This document shows positions 15,110 to 23,327 of a stretch of 40,257 nucleotides of DNA, in pieces. This stretch comes from Streptococcus mitis subsp. hohhotensis (GTDB taxonomy: Bacteria > Bacillota > Bacilli > Lactobacillales > Streptococcaceae). The DNA is taken from the NCBI RefSeq assembly GCF_020089495.2, contig NZ_JAIRCA020000019.1:523-40779 (forward strand), written 5' to 3'. Position numbers and translations under genes: made by a program. The notes below the pieces were generated by a model. The model did not search any database. It was not told the DNA's origin and saw only the letters and a program-made list of their open reading frames with translations. Position 1 is the stretch's first letter, and every line of letters starts with the position of its first letter.

Positions 15110-16228
15110 ATGGAAGTAGGTCAGGTTGTTGCTCTACTTAGTGGGGCAGGAATAGGAGCAATCTTGAGTGCAATTCTGGTTTTTCTCAGTAATAACAAAA
15201 AGAATCAACTTGATTATATTGTGAAAGAACGAACTGAGTGGAGGAAAAAACTTGAAGGTATTATTGAGAATCTTCAAGTTCCTTCTGAGCGTAAAGGTGC
15301 TTTGAAAAGATTAAGGGCGCTGATTAATCCCTATGGCTATAATCTTGATATTAAAAATACAAAAGATTATTTTATGAAAGATGGGCATATTTGGGATAGC
15401 CTTGCTAAGGGTAAATATAAAGATATTATCTACTTTTTAAGTCTTTTATTAAAACATGACTGGGAAAGAAGAAAGCAAGAGGCAAAGTTTCAATATTTAA
15501 ATGCTTTATCATGGATAGTTCAAATATTTTTTTGTGTTTTTAATTTCTATTTGATATATTTAGTAGTCTCAAATTTAGTGGGCTCAAATTTAGTGGGCTC
15601 AAATTTAGTAGTCTCAAATTTAGTAGTCTCAAATTTAGTGGTCTCAAATTTAGTAGGCTCAAATTTTGCACAGTCTTATATATCTCTGTATTTTTTAATA
15701 TATTCGTTTCTTGCTTTTATGTTTCAAAGAGAGTTTATTGGTGTCTTAAAAAGAAAATCTTCTAAAAATGTTAAAGGGAAATTACTAGTTTTCTTATTTT
15801 GTTTTGCTTTCCCTTACTTAATAAACTGGATAATAGGGATAGTCTATACTACCTTTTTGAAAAATTTTTCAATAGCTATTATTGCTCTTTTAGGGATGTA
15901 TATCTATGAGTTTTATTATCTTCAATTAGTGTCAAATAAGGTAGAAGAAAATTATGTAAAAGCAATAGAGAAATTTCTAAAGAAATCTTTAAAAATAGAT
16001 AACAAAGCCAATACGCTTACCAATGATATAATACGTTTAGAATCTAAACTTTATGATTTTGAAAACAGTAAAGTAAATATAGGATCATTAGAAAAGAAAC
16101 GAAGAAAGTTAAGGAAAAAAATAATAAAGAAAGAACAACCAAATATTTTTCGACATCCAATACGATTTTATCTTTTTTTGAAGAAGAAAAAACGAATTTC
16201 AAAACTAGTTTTAAGAATGTTAAATTAA
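15110..16228 (+). CDS. Membrane protein with variable pentapeptide-like tandem repeat
   Basis: 372 residues, no known family. An N-terminal hydrophobic helix (about 5-25) is followed by a charged cytosolic part (about 30-130). A membrane segment (about 140-155) leads straight into seven five-residue units (LVVSN or LVGSN). Two or three further membrane helices (about 190-285) and a Lys-rich coiled C-terminus (about 290-372) complete it. AT content and codon use differ from its valS and GNAT neighbours, pointing to later acquisition. It has its own promoter and sits between the GNAT gene and valS, only 12 bases from the latter. The repeat fits the pentapeptide pattern (S/A)(N/D)L but lies in a hydrophobic setting. 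Confidence 0.8.
   Translation: MEVGQVVALLSGAGIGAILSAILVFLSNNKKNQLDYIVKERTEWRKKLEGIIENLQVPSERKGALKRLRALINPYGYNLDIKNTKDYFMKDGHIWDSLAKGKYKDIIYFLSLLLKHDWERRKQEAKFQYLNALSWIVQIFFCVFNFYLIYLVVSNLVGSNLVGSNLVVSNLVVSNLVVSNLVGSNFAQSYISLYFLIYSFLAFMFQREFIGVLKRKSSKNVKGKLLVFLFCFAFPYLINWIIGIVYTTFLKNFSIAIIALLGMYIYEFYYLQLVSNKVEENYVKAIEKFLKKSLKIDNKANTLTNDIIRLESKLYDFENSKVNIGSLEKKRRKLRKKIIKKEQPNIFRHPIRFYLFLKKKKRISKLVLRMLN
15559..15663. repeat. 15-bp in-frame tandem repeat, seven copies
   Basis: Units of the form TTTAGTRGKCTCAAA repeat exactly seven times with no indels. They differ only at the two positions that switch Val and Gly codons or third bases. Because the unit is a multiple of three, slippage would change protein length without a frameshift. 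Confidence 0.95.
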
Positions 16229-16240
16229 AGGAGAACACAC

Positions 16241-18892
16241 ATGTCTAAAGAACTTTCACCTAAATACAATCCAGCCGAGGTTGAGGCTGGTCGTTACCAA
16301 AAATGGCTTGACGCTGATGTTTTCAAGCCTTCAGGCGATCAAAAAGCCAAGCCTTATTCAATCGTGATTCCACCACCAAATGTAACTGGTAAGCTTCACC
16401 TTGGTCACGCTTGGGATACGACTTTGCAGGATATCATTATCCGTCAAAAACGTATGCAAGGTTTTGATACGCTTTGGCTTCCAGGTATGGACCATGCTGG
16501 GATTGCGACTCAGGCTAAGGTTGAGGAGCGCTTGCGTGGAGAGGGCATTACACGTTATGACCTAGGTCGTGAAAAATTCTTGGAAAAAGTCTGGGAATGG
16601 AAAGACGAATATGCAACAACTATCAAGGAACAGTGGGGCAAGATGGGGCTCTCTGTAGACTACTCTCGCGAACGTTTCACCCTTGACGAAGGTTTGTCAA
16701 AAGCGGTTCGCAAGGTCTTTGTGGACCTTTACAAGAAAGGTTGGATCTACCGTGGTGAGTTTATCATCAACTGGGACCCAGCAGCTCGCACAGCCCTTTC
16801 TGATATTGAGGTGATTCACAAGGACGTAGAAGGTGCCTTCTACCACATGAACTATATGCTGGAAGATGGTTCACGCGCCCTTGAAGTTGCCACAACTCGT
16901 CCTGAGACTATGTTTGGGGACGTTGCCGTTGCGGTCAATCCAGAAGATCCACGCTACAAGGACTTGATTGGAAAAAACGTCATCCTTCCAATCGCTAATA
17001 AATTAATCCCAATCGTTGGAGACGAACACGCAGATCCTGAATTTGGTACCGGTGTCGTGAAAATCACACCTGCCCACGATCCAAACGACTTCTTGGTGGG
17101 TCAACGTCACAACTTGCCACAAGTCAATGTTATGAACGACGACGGTACTATGAATGACTTAGCCTTCGAATTTGCAGGTATGGACCGTTTTGAAGCTCGT
17201 AAGGCAGTCGTTGCCAAGTTGGAAGAAATCGGTGCCCTCGTCAAAATCGAAAAACGTGTCCACAGCGTTGGTCACTCAGAGCGTACAGGTGTTGTGGTTG
17301 AACCACGCTTGTCTACTCAATGGTTCGTTAAGATGGACCAATTGGCGAAAAATGCTATTGCCAACCAAGACACAGAGGACAAGGTAGAATTTTACCCACC
17401 TCGTTTCAACGATACCTTCCTCCAATGGATGGAAAATGTCCACGACTGGGTTATCTCTCGTCAGCTCTGGTGGGGTCACCAAATCCCTGCTTGGTACAAT
17501 GCTGAGGGGGAAATATATGTTGGCGAAGAAGCTCCAGAAGGTGACGGTTGGACTCAGGACGAAGATGTCTTGGACACTTGGTTCAGTTCTGCCCTTTGGC
17601 CATTCTCAACTATGGGCTGGCCTGATGTCGATTCAGAAGACTTCAAACGTTACTTCCCAACATCAACTTTGGTGACTGGTTATGATATTATTCCGTTCTG
17701 GGTGTCTCGGATGATTTTCCAAGGTTTGGAATTTACTGGCAAGTCGCCATTCAAAAATGCCTTGATTCATGGTCTGATTCGTGATGAGCAAGGACGCAAG
17801 ATGTCGAAATCTCTCGGTAACGGGATTGATCCAATGGATGTTATTGATAAGTATGGAACAGATAGCCTTCGTTGGTTCCTTTCAAACGGTTCTGCACCAG
17901 GGCAAGACGTGCGCTTCTCTTACGAGAAAATGGATGCTTCTTGGAACTTCATTAACAAAATCTGGAACATCTCTCGCTACATCCTCATGAACAATGAAGG
18001 CTTGACCCTTGAGCAAGCAACTGCCAACGTGGAAAAAGTTGTCAACAAGGAAGCTGGAAATGTCACAGATCGCTGGATCCTCCACAACCTCAATGAAACC
18101 ATCGGAAAAGTCACTGAAAACTTTGATAAGTTTGAGTTTGGTGTGGCTGGCCACATCCTCTACAACTTCATCTGGGACGAATTTGCGGACTGGTACGTTG
18201 AGTTGACTAAGGAAGTCCTTTATAGCGATAACGAAGAAGAGAAAGTCATTACACGTTCTGTTCTCCTTTACACTTTAGACAAGATCCTTCGTCTCCTTCA
18301 CCCAATCATGCCATTCGTGACAGAGGAAATCTTTGGACAAATCTCAGAAGGCTCTATCGTTACAGCAGAATACCCAACTGTCAACCCAGCCTTTGAAGAT
18401 CTTGCGGCTCACACAGGTGTGGAAAGTCTCAAAGACTTGATCCGTGCCGTTCGTAATGCGCGTGCGGAAGTAAACGTAGCACCAAGCAAGCCAATCACCA
18501 TCCTTGTTAAGACAAGCGATAGCGACTTGGAAGCCTTCTTTAACAGCAATGTCAACTACATCAAACGCTTCACAAATCCAGAACACTTGGAAATTGCATC
18601 AACCATCCCTACACCTGAACTCGCAATGTCAAGCGTCATCACAGGAGCAGAAATCTACTTGCCACTGGCAGACCTCCTCAATGTCGAAGAAGAACTAGCT
18701 CGCCTCGATAAGGAACTCGCTAAATGGCAAAAAGAACTGGATATGGTTGGTAAGAAACTCTCTAACGAACGTTTCGTAGCCAATGCCAAACCAGAAGTCG
18801 TCCAAAAAGAACGCGACAAACAAGCCGACTACCAAGCTAAATACGACGCGACTGTAGCACGTATTGATGAGATGAAGAAGTTGGTGAAATAA
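16241..18892 (+). CDS. valS: Valyl-tRNA synthetase
   Basis: 883 residues, the normal bacterial ValRS size. A class I catalytic core carries the HIGH-like HLGH (about residue 52, in [16 protein letters not shown]) and KMSKS (about residue 520). An editing domain (about 190-340), an anticodon-binding helical domain and a C-terminal coiled-coil arm (from about residue 815, [20 protein letters not shown]) follow. It charges tRNA-Val and hydrolyses Thr-tRNA-Val. AAAGGAGA precedes the ATG. A strong terminator follows. Confidence 0.98.
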   Translation: MSKELSPKYNPAEVEAGRYQKWLDADVFKPSGDQKAKPYSIVIPPPNVTGKLHLGHAWDTTLQDIIIRQKRMQGFDTLWLPGMDHAGIATQAKVEERLRGEGITRYDLGREKFLEKVWEWKDEYATTIKEQWGKMGLSVDYSRERFTLDEGLSKAVRKVFVDLYKKGWIYRGEFIINWDPAARTALSDIEVIHKDVEGAFYHMNYMLEDGSRALEVATTRPETMFGDVAVAVNPEDPRYKDLIGKNVILPIANKLIPIVGDEHADPEFGTGVVKITPAHDPNDFLVGQRHNLPQVNVMNDDGTMNDLAFEFAGMDRFEARKAVVAKLEEIGALVKIEKRVHSVGHSERTGVVVEPRLSTQWFVKMDQLAKNAIANQDTEDKVEFYPPRFNDTFLQWMENVHDWVISRQLWWGHQIPAWYNAEGEIYVGEEAPEGDGWTQDEDVLDTWFSSALWPFSTMGWPDVDSEDFKRYFPTSTLVTGYDIIPFWVSRMIFQGLEFTGKSPFKNALIHGLIRDEQGRKMSKSLGNGIDPMDVIDKYGTDSLRWFLSNGSAPGQDVRFSYEKMDASWNFINKIWNISRYILMNNEGLTLEQATANVEKVVNKEAGNVTDRWILHNLNETIGKVTENFDKFEFGVAGHILYNFIWDEFADWYVELTKEVLYSDNEEEKVITRSVLLYTLDKILRLLHPIMPFVTEEIFGQISEGSIVTAEYPTVNPAFEDLAAHTGVESLKDLIRAVRNARAEVNVAPSKPITILVKTSDSDLEAFFNSNVNYIKRFTNPEHLEIASTIPTPELAMSSVITGAEIYLPLADLLNVEEELARLDKELAKWQKELDMVGKKLSNERFVANAKPEVVQKERDKQADYQAKYDATVARIDEMKKLVK

Positions 18893-18903
18893 ATCAATAT
18901 TAG

Positions 18904-18945
18904 GCAGATTCTGATCAATTAAGCTAATATCAGAACTGCTTTTTT
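18904..18945 (+). terminator. Terminator after valS
   Basis: GCAG plus TTCTGAT (18904-18915, one bulged A) pairs with ATCAGAA plus CTGC (18929-18939), followed by six T. It separates valS from the methyltransferase operon. Confidence 0.88.
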
Positions 18946-18955
18946 AGTAGATTTA

Positions 18956-18964
18956 TGGTAAAAT
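18956..18964 (+). promoter_or_regulatory. Extended -10 promoter of the dcm-DUF262-HEPN operon
   Basis: TGGTAAAAT is an extended -10 at 18956-18964, with no good -35. Transcription would start near 18971. A clear AGGAGG precedes the first gene. Confidence 0.55.
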
Positions 18965-18997
18965 GAAGGGTAAAACAAAATGTAATAGGAGGCCGAT

Positions 18998-20053
18998 ATG
19001 AAAATAAATGCAGTTGATTTATTTTGTGGTGTAGGCGGTCTAACGTACGGTATTCAGCAGGCGGGTATCAATGTTGTAGCTGGATATGATATTGATGAAA
19101 AAAGCAAATTTGCCTATGAGTACAACAATGATGCTAAATTTATTTTAAAAGATATAAATGGAATTGAAGATGACGAAATTTTGGGATTATATCCGTCAGA
19201 TACTGACATAAAAGTACTGATTGGTTGTGCTCCTTGTCAACCATTTTCAACATACAGTCATAAATATCAGAATAATGAAAATACAAAAAAGAAGATAGAC
19301 CTTTTGGATTGTTTTGGTAGGCAAGTTGAACTTGTAAAACCAGATATTGTATCAATGGAAAATGTTCCTCAAATGCAAAAAAAAGAAGTTTTTCATCGTT
19401 TTAGGACTCTATTAGAAAAGAATGGCTACAAGGTTACTTACAAGGTGGTATATGCTCCAGATTACGGAGTGCCTCAAACAAGAAAACGGTTACTTTTGCT
19501 TGCGTCAAAATTCGGAGATATTTCGTTAATTGAACCAGAGTTCAATTCAGATACTCACCCTACTCTTAGAGATACTATAGAGAAACTACCTGAAATAAAA
19601 GCGGGAGAAACTTATAAACATGATCCACTACATAGATGTAGAAATTTATCAGATTTAAACTTAAAAAGAATAAGACAATCCAAACCTGGAGGGACATGGA
19701 GAGATTGGGATGACGATCTTCTTTTAGAAGCATATAAGAAAGACAGTGGAAAGACGTTCGGGTCAGTCTATGGTCGATTAGAATGGGACAAACCTGCTAA
19801 TACTATTACAACTCAGTTCCCTGGAATCGGTAATGGCAGATTTGGTCATCCAGAACAAGATAGAGCTTTAAGTTTACGTGAAGGGGCACTTTTGCAGACT
19901 TTTCCATTAAATTATGAGTTTGTTGACCCTAAACAGGGGGGGAATTATCCAATATCCCAAGTGGCGTTACAAATTGGAAATGCAGTACCACCTAAATTAG
20001 GTGAGATTATTGGTGAAAGTATTATAAATCATTTGGAGGAATATTATGCTTAA
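18998..20053 (+). CDS. DNA (cytosine-5) methyltransferase
   Basis: 351 residues with all landmark motifs of m5C methyltransferases. These are motif I DLFCGVGGLTYG (residues 6-17), motif IV GCAPCQPFS with catalytic Cys80, motif VI ENVP, motif VIII QTRKRLLLLA, a target recognition region (about 195-270) and motif X GNAVPP near the C-terminus. It should be active. The target sequence cannot be read from the protein. It is the first gene of a three-gene operon and overlaps the DUF262 gene by eight bases. The AT-rich codon use differs from valS, suggesting transfer. Confidence 0.93.
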   Translation: MKINAVDLFCGVGGLTYGIQQAGINVVAGYDIDEKSKFAYEYNNDAKFILKDINGIEDDEILGLYPSDTDIKVLIGCAPCQPFSTYSHKYQNNENTKKKIDLLDCFGRQVELVKPDIVSMENVPQMQKKEVFHRFRTLLEKNGYKVTYKVVYAPDYGVPQTRKRLLLLASKFGDISLIEPEFNSDTHPTLRDTIEKLPEIKAGETYKHDPLHRCRNLSDLNLKRIRQSKPGGTWRDWDDDLLLEAYKKDSGKTFGSVYGRLEWDKPANTITTQFPGIGNGRFGHPEQDRALSLREGALLQTFPLNYEFVDPKQGGNYPISQVALQIGNAVPPKLGEIIGESIINHLEEYYA

Positions 20054-21125
20054 GCAAATGAAATTATTTGAAGATGAGGAAAAGCAGAAAAAAATACAAA
20101 ATCAAATAGATATGTTACAATATGAACTTAATTATGATACTCGAGATTATCCTATTAGTTTTATAGTTGATTTATATAATAATGAGAATGAAATCTTTTC
20201 TCCTGACTATCAACGTAGCGAATTATTATGGAGTCCCAAGCAAAAATCAAGATTTATAGAATCATTGCTACTTGATTATCCAATTCCTCTTCTATTTTTA
20301 GCAGATACGGATGAAGGTAGTATGGAAATTGTTGATGGATTGCAAAGAATTTCAACACTATCTGAGTTTTTTTATGGAGATTTAAAATTGGTGGGCCTAA
20401 ACAAACTTACAGAATTAAATGATTGCACTTTGGATGAAATGCCCAAAAATGAAATTAGACGCTTGAAAGCTAGATCTTTGAGGGTAATAGTGTTGAAACA
20501 TAGTACTCCAGCAAGTGTTCGTAAAGAACTATTTGATCGACTTAACACCAGTTCCTTACGTGCTAATACAAGTGAAGTTCGAGCTGGAAGGGAACTTGAT
20601 AATCCACTTATGATTTTAATAAAAACTTTAGCTGAAGATGAACTATTTAGGGAGAATACAAATCTTTCCCAAAATAAAATTAATCGGAAAGAAGATATTG
20701 AATTAGTAAGTAGGTTTTTTGCTTTTAGCAATAATTTAGATAATTATAACGGTTCAGTTATGAATTTTGTTGATGATTATATCCGAGAGGCCGGAAAAAG
20801 TTGGTCTGATGAAAAAAAATATTTGTTTGAAGATGAGTTTAATAGAACAATGAGATTTGTTTCAGATAATTTTGAGAGAGGTTTTCAAAAAGAAGATCGA
20901 AATCATACACCTCGGGTACGATTTGAGGCGCTTTCAGTTGGAATTAATCTAGCACTAAGAGAATCTCCCCAATTAAATGTCTCCATTGCACAAATAGATA
21001 AGTTATTGAACAGTGACCACTTAAAAAAATGGACAACTTCTGATGCTGCAAATAATAGAACCAAGGTAATTAGTAGAATACATGGAGTTAGAGACTTTTT
21101 ATTAAATGGTGACTTTAATGACTGA
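20046..21125 (+). CDS. DUF262 (ParB/GmrS-like) protein without DUF1524
   Basis: 359 residues. The DUF262 core is clear: PDYQRSELLWSPKQKSRFIE (about 53-72) and MEIVDGLQRISTL with the DGxQR signature at residues 97-101. Family members in type IV restriction and phosphorothioate defence (GmrS, SspE) hydrolyse nucleotides and gate a nuclease. Here the usual C-terminal HNH nuclease domain (DUF1524) is absent; the remainder is helical (GRELDNPLMILIKTLAED onward). I infer a switch or adaptor that senses DNA and works with the adjacent HEPN protein. It overlaps the genes on both sides. Confidence 0.88.
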   Translation: MLKQMKLFEDEEKQKKIQNQIDMLQYELNYDTRDYPISFIVDLYNNENEIFSPDYQRSELLWSPKQKSRFIESLLLDYPIPLLFLADTDEGSMEIVDGLQRISTLSEFFYGDLKLVGLNKLTELNDCTLDEMPKNEIRRLKARSLRVIVLKHSTPASVRKELFDRLNTSSLRANTSEVRAGRELDNPLMILIKTLAEDELFRENTNLSQNKINRKEDIELVSRFFAFSNNLDNYNGSVMNFVDDYIREAGKSWSDEKKYLFEDEFNRTMRFVSDNFERGFQKEDRNHTPRVRFEALSVGINLALRESPQLNVSIAQIDKLLNSDHLKKWTTSDAANNRTKVISRIHGVRDFLLNGDFND

Positions 21126-21861
21126 ATATGAAAAATTGAAAATGGAAATTAATCATTTTATCAATGTAATTAGTATTTATGAAAAATCTATAATGGGGCT
21201 TCCAAATGTGTTGAACAATTTATTCGAAATACAAATAGAAAGCAGCCCAGAGGATTTGTTCGAACAAGAATACCGATTGCAGATTAAAGATAGAGATAAT
21301 TTTGAAGCAATTGTTAAAATTATGAAATCCAATTCTATTTTAATGCTATATAATTTGGTTGAGTCAACTATAAGGGTTTCAATGTTAGATTATTATAGCA
21401 GTTTAAATGATAAACAATTGTCTTTTAGTCAAGCAATTGAATCAATACAAAAATTATGGATTAAAAACCATCTGAATCAAATAAATAGTAATGAGTTAAA
21501 TCAAAAAGTATTTAATATGATTTTAAATGTGATAAATAATAATTACAGTGTTGAGATAGAAAGGGAATCGTTTCATCTTTCTGGGAACGCAGATGTCAAG
21601 GAGATGAAAAGGATTTTAGAAACACATGGCATTACATATAATAACGATTCATTTAGAGATTTTGGCGGAGCACTTCTTACCATTAAAAATAAGAGAAATT
21701 ATTTAGCTCATGGAAATATTTCTTTTGAAGATAATGGAGGACGATTTTCAATTCAAGACATAAATGAATTAAAGAATAAGACTTATCAATGTTTAGATTA
21801 CTTTATTTCTCTAATAAATTCTGCAATTATTAATCAAGAATTTATGTCACAAGATATATAA
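21118..21861 (+). CDS. HEPN nuclease of the MAE_28990/MAE_18760 type
   Basis: 247 residues. The C-terminal part carries the HEPN RNase motif R-x4-H as KNKRNYLAHGN (Arg193, His198), preceded by LLTIKNK. An N-terminal helical region includes SNSILMLYNLVESTIR (about 71-86), characteristic of this HEPN subfamily. HEPN proteins cut RNA and act as toxins or defence effectors. I prefer ATG 21118 (GGTGA five bases upstream); 21106 is possible. The start overlaps the DUF262 stop by eight bases, so the two proteins are probably made together. Confidence 0.85.
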   Translation: MTEYEKLKMEINHFINVISIYEKSIMGLPNVLNNLFEIQIESSPEDLFEQEYRLQIKDRDNFEAIVKIMKSNSILMLYNLVESTIRVSMLDYYSSLNDKQLSFSQAIESIQKLWIKNHLNQINSNELNQKVFNMILNVINNNYSVEIERESFHLSGNADVKEMKRILETHGITYNNDSFRDFGGALLTIKNKRNYLAHGNISFEDNGGRFSIQDINELKNKTYQCLDYFISLINSAIINQEFMSQDI

Positions 21862-21943
21862 TAATCTCCAAAAAAGAAATTACTATTGTCTAATCTTATA
21901 GAAAACAACTTACCACACAACAATCCCTCTAAGTTTGAACTGA

Positions 21944-22148
21944 CCTGAGAAGTACAACATTGCAGCCTTCTTCTCAGGTGTTGGGGGAATTGAGTTGGGA
22001 TCTGAACAGACCAACGAGTTCATAGTGGTGTATGCCAATGAGTTTGATAAGTATGCGCGTCAGACTTACTAGCCTATTTATCCAGATATATCTCAATAAT
22101 CATATTATTCATTTAAAGAATATTCCAGATGAGTGTATGACATATTAA
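21944..22148 (+). pseudogene. Fossil of a second DNA cytosine methyltransferase
   Basis: From 21944 one frame reads PEKYNIAAFFSGVGGIELGS, then a segment ending YANEFDKYARQTY, then a stop at 22070. This is motif I and the following strand of an m5C methyltransferase, different from the intact gene upstream. After the stop the frame continues PIYPDIS. A +1 shift at 22101 restores IIHLKNIPDE, the next conserved segment. There is no start codon and the gene is truncated at both sides. The remaining 21862-21943 and 22149-22286 show no gene. Confidence 0.75.
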
Positions 22149-22286
22149 GTATAACTTGGTCACTATTAAGATGAAGTATATATATTTTATAGAACCTATT
22201 ATGAGGACTTTTTATAGTTTAAGCTAGTTTCCAACCAATTTCGTGATTTACTGATACTGAAGAAAAACAATTGAAAGGATATTTCT

Positions 22287-23090
22287 ATGCAACCAACTTA
22301 CAACATTGACAATCCAAACTTGTCTTATGAAGCTAAGCGTGACTTATGGCGGATAGGTTTTGGTCTGCAGAAAGTTGACAATCTAGTGCCATCAGAGTAT
22401 ATGGAATCTTTGGCTGAGAAACAGTCCCGGGGTAAACTGACTTACGAGCAGGTTTATGAAGATGCAACAAATTATCATCATACTATCGATGCAAGTACGG
22501 AGGAGGCAGACTTGGTTTCTTTGCGTATCGTGGAGTTATTATCTCGAAGAGGCTTTAGCTTCAGTCCTGCGACCTTACTTGCTATTCATAAGGAGTTGTT
22601 TCAAGATATATTTGAAACCTCTATTCCGGTGGGGCAATTTCGTCAGACCAATATCACAAAGAATGAACCTGTTTTGAATGGTGAAAGTGTTGTGTACTCT
22701 GATTACTCCATGATTCAAATGACCTTGGATTATGATTTTAATCAGGAAAAACAAGTTGCATATGCGACACTAACTCAGGCGGATGTGGTTAAACAAATCC
22801 AGCATTTTATTTCAGGAATCTGGCAGATTCATCCATTTCGCGAAGGAAACACTCGGACAGTAACGGTCTTTTTGATTCAGTATCTTCGTGAGTTTGGTTT
22901 TGATATTGATAATACACCATTTCAGCAACATTCCAAGTATTTTCGTGATGCCTTAGTATTAGATAATGCAAAGATTTTACAGCGATGTCCTGAGTTTTTA
23001 ACAGCTTTTTTTGAAAATCTCTTGCTCGGTGGTCAAAATGATTTGTCTTCAGAAAAAATGTATCTAGATTTAGACCTCGATTTTTCATAA
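22287..23090 (+). CDS. Fic family protein
   Basis: 267 residues with a complete Fic active-site motif HPFREGNTR (residues 182-190). Catalytic His182 and the phosphate-binding GNxR loop are present. Fic enzymes transfer AMP or other phosphoryl groups to target proteins. A beta-hairpin flap region lies around residues 117-135 (GQFRQTNITKNEPVLNG). I see no inhibitory (S/T)xxxE(G/N) motif in the N- or C-terminal region and no antitoxin gene beside it. GAAAGGA precedes the ATG. In pneumococcus a Fic gene also lies downstream of valS, as far as I recall, so the gene is likely the older neighbour and the methyltransferase operon the insertion. Confidence 0.88.
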   Translation: MQPTYNIDNPNLSYEAKRDLWRIGFGLQKVDNLVPSEYMESLAEKQSRGKLTYEQVYEDATNYHHTIDASTEEADLVSLRIVELLSRRGFSFSPATLLAIHKELFQDIFETSIPVGQFRQTNITKNEPVLNGESVVYSDYSMIQMTLDYDFNQEKQVAYATLTQADVVKQIQHFISGIWQIHPFREGNTRTVTVFLIQYLREFGFDIDNTPFQQHSKYFRDALVLDNAKILQRCPEFLTAFFENLLLGGQNDLSSEKMYLDLDLDFS

Positions 23091-23150
23091 TCCTAATACT
23101 GAGTAAACATTGAATTTTATGCAAAAATGAAGTAAATATTCTAATAAGAA

Positions 23151-23199
23151 AACGTATATCATCAAAGTGTTAGTCTCGCTTGATAATATGCGTTTTTTT
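23151..23199 (+). terminator. Terminator after fic
   Basis: AACGTATAT and ATCAA (23151-23165) pair with TTGAT and ATATGCGTT (23180-23194), with one mismatch, followed by seven T. Strong. Confidence 0.9.
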
Positions 23200-23268
23200 A
23201 ATTTTATAGATTGCTCGTTTAAACTCTATTTATCTCGTACTTTCAGTGCTATTCGGATTTTATTTTCG

Positions 23269-23297
23269 TGTACAATTTCAGCCATTCTTGTTATAAT
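23269..23297 (+). promoter_or_regulatory. Promoter of the primase-helicase gene
   Basis: TGTACA (23269-23274), 17 bases, TGTTATAAT with an extended -10 ending at 23297. Confidence 0.65.
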
Positions 23298-23327
23298 CAG
23301 CCTATAGGAATCAAGGAGGTGACTCTT

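Noticed and set aside
15559..15663. Short repeats considered as a CRISPR-like array
   Set aside because: Units are contiguous 15-mers in frame within a gene, without spacers.
20046..21125. DUF262 gene read as a GmrSD-type modified-DNA restriction enzyme
   Set aside because: No DUF1524/HNH segment is present, and a methyltransferase rather than a modification-dependent context surrounds it.
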